64,000 nucleotides of DNA from Runella slithyformis DSM 19594 (GTDB lineage Bacteria; Bacteroidota; Bacteroidia; Cytophagales; Spirosomataceae), in contig NC_015703.1 of NCBI RefSeq assembly GCF_000218895.1, positions 3,175,001 through 3,239,000 on the forward strand, read 5' to 3'. Every line of letters starts with the position of its first letter. Position 1 is the stretch's first letter. This document shows, one piece after another, positions 1 to 9,617 of the stretch. Below the pieces are notes generated by a model that searched no databases, was not told the origin of the DNA, and saw nothing but the letters and a program-made list of their open reading frames with translations. Made by a program: the position numbers and the translations under genes.

Positions 1-1
1 G

Positions 2-652
2 GATCTGAACAATAAGGATATGGCCGCTCAAACTTCCAACATTACCGATACCGACAAACTTTACGTTGGATTTATCGCCGGTATGCTGAGCGACTGGAAA
101 AACGGCAACGGGCACTACAACACCGCAGCAGGCGGTGTGGTGGGCAACTTCAAAGTGTCTCAATTCTCACAATTGTTCAGACAGAACAAGCACAATTTGC
201 TCAAAGCACAGATCATGAACAGCGATGAGGTGCAGTTCATTCTGGCGGAAGCGGCGGCCAAAGGCCTGATCTCAGGAAGTGCCGATGCGTACTACCGCAA
301 AGGAATCACGAACTCAATGCTGCGCTGGGGCGTAAAACAGGCCGACATTACCGCGTATTTGGCGCAGCCGAGCATTGCGCTCCCTGCCGATAAAGCCGGT
401 CAGTTGGCCAAAATTGCGGACCAAAAATGGCTGGCCCTGTTTACGGTTTCGGCAGAGGCGTATTTAGATCTGCGCCGTACCGGCTTACCGAATATCTTTA
501 ACAACGGGCGTTTGAGCGGTTTTCCGTTCCCGCTCCGTTATCGCTATCCGGGCAATGAATTGGGACAAAACAGAACGGCCTACGACCTTGGAGTAAGTAC
601 ATTGACTCCCGCCGTGGATGACCAATTCTCTAAAATTTGGTTGTTGCAATAA
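2..652 (+). CDS. SusD/RagB-like outer-membrane lipoprotein, C-terminal part
   Basis: The reading frame is open from the first bases of the window, so this is the 3' portion of a longer gene; the ATG at 20 is internal. It matches the C-terminal half of the two complete SusD-like proteins downstream: a FILAEAAAKG helix, the LAKIADQKWLALFTVSAEAY segment, an LDLRRTG motif (compare FDYRRTG in the paralogues) and FPLRYRYPGNE near the end. SusD-like proteins are surface lipoproteins that cap a SusC TonB-dependent transporter and bind its ligand, so a SusC gene is expected just left of the window. It ends with WLLQ instead of the KPW terminus of the other two. The ligand cannot be read from the sequence. 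Family assignment is strong. Confidence 0.9.
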   Translation, partial: DLNNKDMAAQTSNITDTDKLYVGFIAGMLSDWKNGNGHYNTAAGGVVGNFKVSQFSQLFRQNKHNLLKAQIMNSDEVQFILAEAAAKGLISGSADAYYRKGITNSMLRWGVKQADITAYLAQPSIALPADKAGQLAKIADQKWLALFTVSAEAYLDLRRTGLPNIFNNGRLSGFPFPLRYRYPGNELGQNRTAYDLGVSTLTPAVDDQFSKIWLLQ

Positions 653-655
653 TAG

Positions 656-712
656 TTTATCAAATAAAAAAAGCGGAGCGCACTGTGCGCTCCGCTTTTT
701 TTATTTGATAAA
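656..712 (+). terminator. Long perfect hairpin, probable bidirectional terminator
   Basis: Two 27-base arms (656-682 and 686-712) are perfectly complementary around a 3-base loop. The inner stem is G+C-rich, followed on either strand by a run of seven T. It starts three bases after the SusD stop codon and separates it from the next SusC/SusD pair. Confidence 0.85.
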
Positions 713-882
713 AATAGGCTTGCGTATAAATAGACTATAATTTCAACAGATTAAAAGAGGATTAAAAAGAGCCGGTTGTAGTTATATTTTTTGTATTTTA
801 TAAAAAAATAACATGTCGTTAATAGCCTGTTTGGAAGATTATTTCGTACCAAATGTACTAACTAACTAAACAGGATAATTAT

Positions 883-3800
883 ATGAAACACTTTTTTCTA
901 TTTCAAACAACAATCAGGCGATTGTTGTTTTTGGGATTGGTATGGGCAATGTTTTGCCCCGCTGTTCAGGCACAAGTCCGGACTGTCACCGGCAAAGTTA
1001 CCACTGCAGAAGACGGTACCGGGATGCCCGGGGTAAACATCGTACTGAAAGGTTCACAGAAAGGGACGAGCAGTAATGCCGCCGGAAGCTACTCGATTGA
1101 GGTCAGCGGGGCAAATCCGGTCCTTGTATTTTCGTTTGTTGGCTATGAAGCATTTGAGGCGGCAGTAGGAAATCGCAGCGTGGTGGATGTCTCACTGACT
1201 CCCGGCGCTGAAAACCTCAACGAAGTGGTGGTAACGGCCTTGGGGATCAAAAGGGAAAAACGGGCGTTGGGGTATTCGGTCGGCGAAGTGTCCGGAAAGG
1301 ATATTGTCAACGTACCGCAGGAAAACGTGCTCAATGCACTCTCCGGACGCGTAGCGGGTGTCACCATCAACCAGACCAGCGGTCCGGGCTCCTCCGTGAG
1401 TGTGATCATCAGGGGGGCTACCTCATTGAGCAATGACAACCAACCGCTGTTTGTCATCGACGGAGTACCGGTGGCGAACAGCCTCAACAACTTACGCACA
1501 ATGGGCGACCGCAACAACGTGGACTACGGTAACGCCATTTCAGACATTAATCCTGATGACGTAGAGAGCATTTCTGTGCTCAAAGGCCCCAGCGCTGCCG
1601 CCCTTTATGGTTCTCGTGCAGGAAATGGCGTGATTTTAATCACTACCAAATCCGGCAAAAAAGGAAAAGGCGTTGGCGTTTCATTCTCAACCAGCAACGT
1701 TTTTGAAACTCCTTATCGCTTTTTGGACTTCCACTACAAATATGCCAACGGCAACAGAAACGCGCGTCTTGATGAAGCATCTGCTTACTGGGCAGGGCCG
1801 GAGTTGGATAAAGGTATTTTGGCAGCTCAGTGGAACAGCCCATTGGATGCCAATGGCAATAAAATCCCGACGGAATTGAAGTCTTATAAAGACAATATGA
1901 AGAATTTTCTGCAAACGGGTATTACCACAACCAACAATATCGCTGTTTCGGGTTCGAATGATAAAACGACCTATCGGGTGTCGTACAATTACATGAAAAA
2001 CACGGGGCCTATTCCCAATTCAGACCTGAACCGTCATTCTTTAACGGCGACCGGTACGTACGATATTACCAAAAAATTTAAGCTAACTACGAATCTGAAC
2101 TTTGTACGCTCTCAGTCAGACAACCGTCCTTCAACGGCCAACCGTGGAGCCAATCCGCTGGAAGCCGTGTATCAATGGTCGCACGTGGATGTGCGCGAAC
2201 TGAAAAATTACTGGATCCCGGGCCAGGAGCAGATCAGGCAACTATCCCCTTCCAATGGTGATAACCCCTATTTTCTGGCGTATGGCATCAACAACGGTTT
2301 CAACCGTGACCGTGTGTACGGAAATATGAAATTGGATTATCAAATTACCCCCGAGTTGAGCGCTTTTGCCCGGGTCTCACACGATATGTTTGTGGAAGAC
2401 CGCGAAACCAAAATTCCGTGGAGCTATAGCCGCGTGAGAAATGGGGGCTATTATTTGCAGGGAATTGGCCGCAAAGAAACCAACACTGATTTCCTCCTGA
2501 CTTACAAAAAGAATATCAAAGCGATTGATGTAAGTGTATCGGGAGGAGGTAACTACATGACCCAAAGCTTCAAAGAAGACTACATGGGCGGCAGTATTTT
2601 GACGGTGCCGGGATTGTATCGTGTATCCAATATTCCCTTGGCGTCGCTTCAGGTAAGCAACGGCAGTAACCAAAAAGAGATTTACAGTCTTTACGGAATG
2701 GCGTCGCTTGGTTATAAAAACATGTTATATGTGGACTTGACTGCCCGCAACGACTGGTCGAGTACTTTACCTGCCGAAAACCGTTCGTATTTCTATCCAT
2801 CCGCGTCATTGAGTTGGTTGGCAAACTACACCTTCAACCTGCCTAAGGCTGTTTCATTGCTGAAATTCAGGGCAGGATGGGCACAGGTAGGTAACGACGC
2901 CAACCCTTACCAATTAGTGCCTACCTTGGGTACGGGCACTTGGGGCAGTTTGATCACGACCGGGGTACCGAGCACACTGCTGAACGCACAATTGAAGCCC
3001 GAGATTGCTACGTCTACCGAAGTGGGGGTAGATTTGGGTTTCTTTGAAAACCGCATTCGGTTTGAGGGTACTTACTACTATGTAGAGAATAAAAACCAGA
3101 TTTTGGGAATCACAACCCCCTCTTCTTCAGGTTTTGGCAGCAAGCTGATCAACGCCGGTTTATTGGCCAGTAAAGGCTGGGAGATCAACGTAGGAGGCAG
3201 CCCGATTCGTGACAGAAACGGGTGGAATCTGGATATTAATATGAACTTTACCCGCAACCGCACCACCATCAAGGAATTGACTCAGGGCATGGATTTCTTT
3301 ACACTCTGGGATGACAACAACGGGGGGGCATTTACCTTTGTAGGCCAGGAAATCGGTGATATCTATAGCCGTGGCTATGCCCAAGTTACAGATCCCGCCT
3401 CACCTTACTACCGTTGGCCGATTTTGAGCAGAACAGGCAGCTGGATTGCGGTAAATGACCGTAATGCCCGCGAAAAAGTGGGGAACTTCAACCCTCGCTT
3501 CATCGCAGGGATGCAGGCTACGCTTTCGTACAAGCGCTTCTCCCTGGCCGCCAGCTTTGATGCCCGTATCGGTGGAAACTTCCAATCATACACGTACCGC
3601 TACGGAGAGTCTGACTGGAAATCGCAGCGCCAGCTGGATAATCTTATTGCGGGTGGGTTGTACTCAGAGGCCGAATTGATTGCCCTGTTGAAATCAGACC
3701 CTGAAAAGTACATCATTCCTCAAAACGGCAACTTCCCGCGGGTAGGCGGTTATACCAAAGCAACCGGTGGGATGGGCCCCGACGGTGACGGTGCCTTTGT

Positions 3801-4164
3801 TCCCGGGGTTATTCAGCAGGCCGATGGTTCATATATTGAGCATTTGGGAGGAGCAGGTACCAATATTTTTCCTATCTCTAATACTTTCGCGTGGAGTTTC
3901 AACAAGCAAATCACTTTCGATGCTTCTTTCATAAAGTTAAGAGAACTTTCTTTCAGCTATACGATTCCTAACATCGGTGGATTCCGCAATGCCAGTGTTT
4001 CGGTATTTACCCGTAATCTAATGCTCTGGACTGCTTCTAAAATCGGTATAGACCCCGAAAGAGCCTTCCAGGCCGAGGGGGGGCGTTTCCGTCAAGGCAT
4101 TGAACTCCAAAATATGATGCCTTGGACAATGCCCGTTGGATTTAAGTTAAATTTCAGTTTGTAA
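883..4164 (+). CDS. SusC/RagA-type TonB-dependent outer-membrane transporter
   Basis: 1093 residues, normal for the family. An N-terminal signal peptide ends near AVQAQ (about residue 31). It is followed by a carboxypeptidase-regulatory-like domain (about 34-110, TGKVTTAEDGTGMPGVN), then the plug domain (about 115-235) opening with NEVVVTALGIKRE and carrying the RagA-type signature QPLFVIDGVPV. The rest is a beta-barrel ending in KLNFSL with a terminal aromatic/hydrophobic pattern. It imports a ligand across the outer membrane using TonB energy, in complex with the SusD-like lipoprotein 24 bases downstream. Its N-terminal 230 residues are very close to those of the second SusC at 6185, which implies tandem duplication. 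The ATG at 883 is the only start that gives the signal peptide. Substrate unknown; the downstream hydrolases hint at lipid-like or phosphodiester substrates. Confidence 0.95.
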   Translation: MKHFFLFQTTIRRLLFLGLVWAMFCPAVQAQVRTVTGKVTTAEDGTGMPGVNIVLKGSQKGTSSNAAGSYSIEVSGANPVLVFSFVGYEAFEAAVGNRSVVDVSLTPGAENLNEVVVTALGIKREKRALGYSVGEVSGKDIVNVPQENVLNALSGRVAGVTINQTSGPGSSVSVIIRGATSLSNDNQPLFVIDGVPVANSLNNLRTMGDRNNVDYGNAISDINPDDVESISVLKGPSAAALYGSRAGNGVILITTKSGKKGKGVGVSFSTSNVFETPYRFLDFHYKYANGNRNARLDEASAYWAGPELDKGILAAQWNSPLDANGNKIPTELKSYKDNMKNFLQTGITTTNNIAVSGSNDKTTYRVSYNYMKNTGPIPNSDLNRHSLTATGTYDITKKFKLTTNLNFVRSQSDNRPSTANRGANPLEAVYQWSHVDVRELKNYWIPGQEQIRQLSPSNGDNPYFLAYGINNGFNRDRVYGNMKLDYQITPELSAFARVSHDMFVEDRETKIPWSYSRVRNGGYYLQGIGRKETNTDFLLTYKKNIKAIDVSVSGGGNYMTQSFKEDYMGGSILTVPGLYRVSNIPLASLQVSNGSNQKEIYSLYGMASLGYKNMLYVDLTARNDWSSTLPAENRSYFYPSASLSWLANYTFNLPKAVSLLKFRAGWAQVGNDANPYQLVPTLGTGTWGSLITTGVPSTLLNAQLKPEIATSTEVGVDLGFFENRIRFEGTYYYVENKNQILGITTPSSSGFGSKLINAGLLASKGWEINVGGSPIRDRNGWNLDINMNFTRNRTTIKELTQGMDFFTLWDDNNGGAFTFVGQEIGDIYSRGYAQVTDPASPYYRWPILSRTGSWIAVNDRNAREKVGNFNPRFIAGMQATLSYKRFSLAASFDARIGGNFQSYTYRYGESDWKSQRQLDNLIAGGLYSEAELIALLKSDPEKYIIPQNGNFPRVGGYTKATGGMGPDGDGAFVPGVIQQADGSYIEHLGGAGTNIFPISNTFAWSFNKQITFDASFIKLRELSFSYTIPNIGGFRNASVSVFTRNLMLWTASKIGIDPERAFQAEGGRFRQGIELQNMMPWTMPVGFKLNFSL

Positions 4165-4188
4165 TCATCTGACATATAAATCATTTCG

Positions 4189-5880
4189 ATGAACATGTTA
4201 AAATTCATATCAAAATCAGTCCTGGTTCTTGCGATAGTTGTTGCCTCTTCCTGTGAAGACCGCCTGTCGGAAATTAACATGAACCCCAACGGGATAGACC
4301 CTGCCTCGGCCAATCCCAACTTAGTTATGCCCGAGGTAATGAACAATGCCGCCCGCAGTTATTTAGAACTTGGCTACGGAGACATAGCAGGTGTAGTACA
4401 GCACATTCAGCACGATGGCTGGTTTGGCGGCATCAACCACTATGATTGGGGTCCGCAAGATTGGAGCGGCTGGTACAATATGCTTCGTAACAACGAATTT
4501 ATGTACAAACGCTCGGTAGAACTCAATTTCAAGTTTCACCAGGGAGTAGCCCTTACCATGCGCTCGTTTATTTTTGGAGCAATTACCGATTTGTGGGGAG
4601 ATGCGCCCTACACCGCTGCTGTAAAGGGAGATATTTCCAATGAATTTTTGACTCCTGCCTTCGATAGCCAGGAGGTGATTTACAAAGGCATTATTGCCGA
4701 TTTAAAAGCGGCGTCGGCACTTTTTGCGACCAAAGACGCCACCGGCTATACCGCAGGATACGATATTTTCTACGCCGGCAATCCTACCTCATGGCAGAAA
4801 TTTGCCAACACGCTTTTGTTGCGTTATTACATGCGGGTTTCTGACAAAATGCCTGCCGAGGCCAAGGCGGGTATCGAAGCGATCTATGCGTCAGGTATTT
4901 ATATCAAAACGCCAAGCGAAGATGCTACCATGAGCTATATCGGAGCCACCGCCGGTAACTCATGGCCGGGCGCAATTGCCTTTGATCAGGAGCAGACAAA
5001 CTTCAGAAGAAAAAAACCGGCGCAAACGTTGGTCAGTGCGTTGTTATCCAATAATGACCCGCGTTTAAGAGTATGGATATCGCCGGTACACGTGCGTTGG
5101 GTGGCTGATGAAACACTCACGACCGACGTTGAGAGGTTTATCCGTAAAGATGGTGTTTTGCAACCGGTAAGTTTTCTTACTGACCAAGTACTGCTGCCCG
5201 AAGTGAAAAGAGGGGTAAAGTACACTCGTCATTACAATCCTAAACTTTATAAAGGGGTAATAGACACTAATGAGTTTGTGGGAGTGCCTCCGGGGCTGAT
5301 TCAACCGGATACGCACAATAATAACCCAACTCCCGGTCAGGTAGTACAAAACCAGCACGTATCTCAATTGGCCGAAATTTACCGGGGCAGCAATGGCGGC
5401 TTGTTGAGAGCACGTTTGGCTTCATCAGCCGAAACTTCCTTTATTTTGGCCGAAGCCGCCCAAAAAGGCTGGGCCGTAGGAACAGCGGTATCGCATTACA
5501 ATGCCGGGGTAAAAAACTCTCTTGAAACCTGGGGCGTAGGTGCACAGTATGATGCCTACATCGCCCGGCCGGGTGTGGCCTACAATAATACGTTGGAGCG
5601 CATCATGGAGCAAAAATGGATCGCGAGCTGGACCGCTGCTACGGAAGCATGGTTCGATTATCGCCGAACCGGATTCCCTGCTTTCAAAGCCGGTCAGGCG
5701 TCTGCTGAACCGGTACTTCCGGTCCGTTTCAACTACGGTGACAATGAAGTGAATTTCAACCGTACCAATGCCGACGCCGCCATTAATAAACTTGAGACCA
5801 CAAAACACTCAGGCTTGAGAGGCAAGAACAGCCAATGGTCAAAACCCTGGATAGTACAGGGAACCAATAAGCCCTGGTAA
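4189..5880 (+). CDS. SusD/RagB-like nutrient-binding lipoprotein
   Basis: 563 residues. The signal peptide ends in a lipobox VASS-C22, so Cys22 is the predicted lipidated residue. The mature protein begins EDRLSEINMNPNGIDP, the opening of the SusD-like_2 branch (proteins starting with a MNPNG motif). The C-terminal half has SFILAEAAQKGW, EQKWIASWTAATEAWFDYRR and a KPW end, all shared with the paralogue at 9618. It follows its SusC partner by 24 bases, so the two form one transcript. It is expected to act as the extracellular lid and ligand-binding subunit of the SusC channel. A hairpin with a T-run follows the stop codon. Confidence 0.95.
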   Translation: MNMLKFISKSVLVLAIVVASSCEDRLSEINMNPNGIDPASANPNLVMPEVMNNAARSYLELGYGDIAGVVQHIQHDGWFGGINHYDWGPQDWSGWYNMLRNNEFMYKRSVELNFKFHQGVALTMRSFIFGAITDLWGDAPYTAAVKGDISNEFLTPAFDSQEVIYKGIIADLKAASALFATKDATGYTAGYDIFYAGNPTSWQKFANTLLLRYYMRVSDKMPAEAKAGIEAIYASGIYIKTPSEDATMSYIGATAGNSWPGAIAFDQEQTNFRRKKPAQTLVSALLSNNDPRLRVWISPVHVRWVADETLTTDVERFIRKDGVLQPVSFLTDQVLLPEVKRGVKYTRHYNPKLYKGVIDTNEFVGVPPGLIQPDTHNNNPTPGQVVQNQHVSQLAEIYRGSNGGLLRARLASSAETSFILAEAAQKGWAVGTAVSHYNAGVKNSLETWGVGAQYDAYIARPGVAYNNTLERIMEQKWIASWTAATEAWFDYRRTGFPAFKAGQASAEPVLPVRFNYGDNEVNFNRTNADAAINKLETTKHSGLRGKNSQWSKPWIVQGTNKPW

Positions 5881-5902
5881 AAGCGCGGATTTACAGTTAT
5901 TT

Positions 5903-5937
5903 GGAGGCGGAGGAGAATTCTTCCGCCTCCTTTTTTT
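5903..5937 (+). terminator. Rho-independent terminator after SusC/SusD pair 1
   Basis: A 9-bp perfect stem (5903-5911 with 5922-5930, GGAGGCGGA/TCCGCCTCC) is followed at once by seven T. It lies 22 bases after the SusD stop and closes the transcript before the next SusC. Confidence 0.85.
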
Positions 5938-6184
5938 CCTCTTTGCCCGAAAACACTTCAGAAAACGATGACTGCCCTTCAGAGGTAATCCATAAAATAA
6001 TTGATAATCAGTACGATACATGATGGTTCTATTGAAAAGAAAAAAACAGAAGTGATCGTAATATTGTAATATTTTTAATTTATCGTTAAATAATACATTT
6101 TTTTGTAAATATTCTTTATGCAGAGTAGCCTTATCCATTGGTTTGAAGGTATTGGAGGTACAACTTCTTTAACCAAAGAGAACC

Positions 6185-9100
6185 ATGAATATCAGCTCTA
6201 CTATTCTGCAACGTATGTTAAAGTGCCTGCTTAGTTTGACGGTGGTGGTTGGACTCGGCGTTTCCGCAGCCTTAGCCCAAAATCGAACCGTGACCGGCAA
6301 AATCACCTCCGGCGAAGACGGTACCGGGATGCCCGGTGTGAATGTTATTTTGAAAGGGACCCAGAAAGGGACGAGCACCAACGGTGCCGGTACGTACTCT
6401 ATTGAGGTCGCAGGCAACAACCCCGTATTGACTTTTTCCTTTGTGGGTTATGCCGCTCAGGAAATAGCGGTAGGGGCCAGAAGTATCATTGATGTATCGC
6501 TCACCCCGAGCGCCGAAAACCTGTCAGAGGTCGTGGTGACCGCCTTGGGGATCAAACGCGAAGAGAAATCGCTCGGGTATTCAGTGGGTAAGATCGACAG
6601 TAAAGAACTGAACCGCGTGGCGCAGGAGAACGTCCTGAATGCAATGGCCGGTAAAGTGGCGGGTGTTACCGTAAGTTCTACGGGAGGTACCGGCTCGTCG
6701 GTCAGTATGATCATTCGCGGAGCTACTTCATTGGGCAGCGACAACCAGCCGCTGTTTGTGGTTGACGGCGTGCCGTTGGCCAATACCCTCAACAACATCA
6801 GTCAGGTAGGAAACGATAACCGTGCCGATTTCGGCAACTCCATCTCCAGCCTCAATCCCGATGACATTGAAAGCGTTTCTATTCTGAAAGGCCCCAGTGC
6901 AGCGGCTCTTTATGGGTCGCGTGCGGGTCACGGGGTAGTGCTGATCACGACCAAAAATGGCGCTAAAGCCAAGAGAATGACGGTTTCCATTACGTCAAAC
7001 ACTGTTTTTGACAAACCTTTCAAGTTTTTGAAATGGCAAACCCAGTTTGGCCCGGGCCAATTCTCTGCCATTCCGCCGTCGGTCAGCGGCAACCCTTTGA
7101 CCAATCCGTTCGGAGGCTTGATCCAGGAAAACGTGGGGGCTACCTATGGCGCGGCCCTGGACAAAGGATACGAAGAAGTACAATGGAACAGCCCCCTGGA
7201 TGCCAACGGAAAACCCATCAAAATGCCGTTGGTTTCTCATCCCAACAACGTGCGGAATTTTGTACAGACCGGAATCACAACGACCAACGGTGTATCGGTA
7301 GCCAACAGTAACGACAATTACAGCTACCGCTTATCATATTCAAACATGCAGAACCGGGGCATTATCCCCAATTCTGATCTGTTCAGAAATACCATCAATT
7401 TGAATACTTCCGTGAAAGTGAGTGAGAAACTCAGGATCAGCACCAATTTGGACCTGAGCCGCTCCAACTCCAACAATCGCCCGGCCGGCAACCGAGGGAC
7501 CAACCCGCTGCAATGGGCGTATGCGGTGTCGCCGCACACCGATATCAAGGCTCTTGAAAACTACTGGCTGCCCGGTCAGGAAGGCCTTCAGCAGCGTTCG
7601 CAGTTTAAAGGCATTTACAATAACCCGTATTTCCTGGCACACGAAGTGAACAATAGTTTTGTACGCGACCGCGTATTTGGAAATATACGGGCCGATTGGC
7701 AGATATCGCCGTTGTTCAGCGTGATGGGACGTTATGCCGTCGATACGTATAATGAGAACCGTGAGATGAAAATAGCTAACAGCTATACCGGCGACCCGCG
7801 CGGTGCTTATGGCCTCATCAACCTCGGAAATCTGGAAACCAACGCCGACTTTTTGGTGACCTACAAAAAGGAAATCAAAGACTTTACGTTATCTCTTTCG
7901 GCCGGTGGAAACTCTCGCTATCAAAGAGGGTCAAACGTGACCAACGCCACCAAAAACGGTACCGGTCTGATCGTACCGGGCGTGTATACTATTCAGAACA
8001 TCGCGCCTGCCAACTTAGATTACAACAGCAGCCGGTTTCAGCGGGCCATGTACAGTGCCTACGGCCTGGCCAATTTTGGGTACAGGGACATGATATTTCT
8101 GGACGTAACGGCGCGTAACGACTGGTCGAGTACTTTGCCTGCCGCCAATCGCTCGTACTTCTATCCTTCGGCGTCGCTGAGCTTACTGGTCAATGAAATG
8201 ATTCCGATGTCGAATCAGATCAGTATGTTGAAACTGAGAACGGGCTTTGCGCAGGTGGGGAACGATGCCAATCCCTACCAACTCTTGGGCAGTTTGGGCA
8301 ACGCCGGCACTTGGGACGGTATTCCGCGCCTTTCGACGCAGGGGACGCTCCTTATTGCTGACCTGAAACCCGAAATCGTAACTTCGTATGAAAGCGGTAT
8401 TGACCTGAATTTATTCAAAAATCGTCTGCGTTTCTCGGGTACCTATTACACGGTCGAAAACCGCAACCAGATTCTGAGTACCAAATTGCCGCCTTCATCG
8501 GGCTTTTCTTCCAAGAATATCAACGCCGGCTTGTTGGTCAGCAAAGGATTTGAGCTGAGCCTGGGCGGTACGATAGTGGATAACAATGACTGGCGATGGG
8601 ATCTGGCCGCCAACTGGACCCGCAACCGCACCACCATTAAATCACTCTCCGACGACCTGCCTTACTACACCCTGTGGCAGGATGCCAAAGGGGGCGCGTG
8701 GACCTATGTGGGTGAGCAGATCGGCGATATTTATGATGCCAAGATCGTAACGGTCGAAGACAAAGCCTCTCCGTATTTTGGCTATCCCATTTTGGATCAG
8801 ACCGGCAAATGGCAGTCCATTGACGCCATCAACACCAAAAATAAAATCGGTAACTTCAACCCTAAGTTTGTCATGGGTATGCAAACGTCCGTTTCGTACA
8901 AAGGATTCAGCCTGAGCATGTCGTTTGACTGGAGAAACGGCGGCGATTTTGTGTCACAAACCTACCGCTACGGCGAAGAGAACGGACAGTCGCAGTTATT
9001 TCTCGACAAGCTGATCAATCCCAACGGGCTGACCGGCGATGCCCTGCGCAACTATTTGGTGGCCAATCAGGATGAACTGATCCGTATTCACGGAAACTAC

Positions 9101-9598
9101 TTCCCGCTGGTAGGCGGTCCAACGCCCGATTACGGCGGCTATCCCTTTAAATATGGTCCGTATACCTTGCCGCACGGGGGAGTCTTTATTCCGGGCGTAA
9201 TGGCTACCGGATACGATGCCAACGGAAATCCGACCGGCTACAAAGAAAACCTGGGCGGTACCGGCACGGCTATCCTGCCGTTTGCGGGCAGTACGGCCTG
9301 GTCATTTACGAGAGCGTTTTTGTACGATGCGTCGTTCCTGAAATTAAGAGAAATCACGGTGGGCTACGATATTCCGCAAAAGTTCCTGAAGAAAGTAGGC
9401 GTTCAGAGTGCCAATTTCTCGGTTTATAGCCGAAACATCATTTTGTGGACGGCCGCTAAGATCAACATTGACCCCGAAAATGCCTTCCAGCCGGAAGCCG
9501 GCGTGCAGGGAGGCAGTCAGTTTAAACAGGGAATTGAGCGTTACAACGTCAATCCCTGGGTGATTCCGGTCGGCTTTAAATTAGGTCTAACTTTTTAA
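6185..9598 (+). CDS. SusC/RagA-type TonB-dependent outer-membrane transporter
   Basis: 1137 residues. A signal peptide ending near ALAQ (residue 32) is followed by a carboxypeptidase-regulatory-like domain (TGKITSGEDGTGMPGVNVIL), a plug with SEVVVTALGIKREEKSLGYS and QPLFVVDGVPLAN, and a long barrel ending in VGFKLGLTF. It is a paralogue of the SusC at 883. The two are nearly alike in the N-terminal region and share many barrel blocks such as LDVTARNDWSSTLPA, while the barrel loops differ (for example an extra segment near residues 290-320 here). That pattern fits duplication followed by change in the ligand-facing parts. It is transcribed with the SusD at 9618, 20 bases downstream. A 304-base A+T-rich leader separates it from the previous pair. 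Confidence 0.95.
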   Translation: MNISSTILQRMLKCLLSLTVVVGLGVSAALAQNRTVTGKITSGEDGTGMPGVNVILKGTQKGTSTNGAGTYSIEVAGNNPVLTFSFVGYAAQEIAVGARSIIDVSLTPSAENLSEVVVTALGIKREEKSLGYSVGKIDSKELNRVAQENVLNAMAGKVAGVTVSSTGGTGSSVSMIIRGATSLGSDNQPLFVVDGVPLANTLNNISQVGNDNRADFGNSISSLNPDDIESVSILKGPSAAALYGSRAGHGVVLITTKNGAKAKRMTVSITSNTVFDKPFKFLKWQTQFGPGQFSAIPPSVSGNPLTNPFGGLIQENVGATYGAALDKGYEEVQWNSPLDANGKPIKMPLVSHPNNVRNFVQTGITTTNGVSVANSNDNYSYRLSYSNMQNRGIIPNSDLFRNTINLNTSVKVSEKLRISTNLDLSRSNSNNRPAGNRGTNPLQWAYAVSPHTDIKALENYWLPGQEGLQQRSQFKGIYNNPYFLAHEVNNSFVRDRVFGNIRADWQISPLFSVMGRYAVDTYNENREMKIANSYTGDPRGAYGLINLGNLETNADFLVTYKKEIKDFTLSLSAGGNSRYQRGSNVTNATKNGTGLIVPGVYTIQNIAPANLDYNSSRFQRAMYSAYGLANFGYRDMIFLDVTARNDWSSTLPAANRSYFYPSASLSLLVNEMIPMSNQISMLKLRTGFAQVGNDANPYQLLGSLGNAGTWDGIPRLSTQGTLLIADLKPEIVTSYESGIDLNLFKNRLRFSGTYYTVENRNQILSTKLPPSSGFSSKNINAGLLVSKGFELSLGGTIVDNNDWRWDLAANWTRNRTTIKSLSDDLPYYTLWQDAKGGAWTYVGEQIGDIYDAKIVTVEDKASPYFGYPILDQTGKWQSIDAINTKNKIGNFNPKFVMGMQTSVSYKGFSLSMSFDWRNGGDFVSQTYRYGEENGQSQLFLDKLINPNGLTGDALRNYLVANQDELIRIHGNYFPLVGGPTPDYGGYPFKYGPYTLPHGGVFIPGVMATGYDANGNPTGYKENLGGTGTAILPFAGSTAWSFTRAFLYDASFLKLREITVGYDIPQKFLKKVGVQSANFSVYSRNIILWTAAKINIDPENAFQPEAGVQGGSQFKQGIERYNVNPWVIPVGFKLGLTF

Positions 9599-9617
9599 GA
9601 AACCAAAAACGAATACA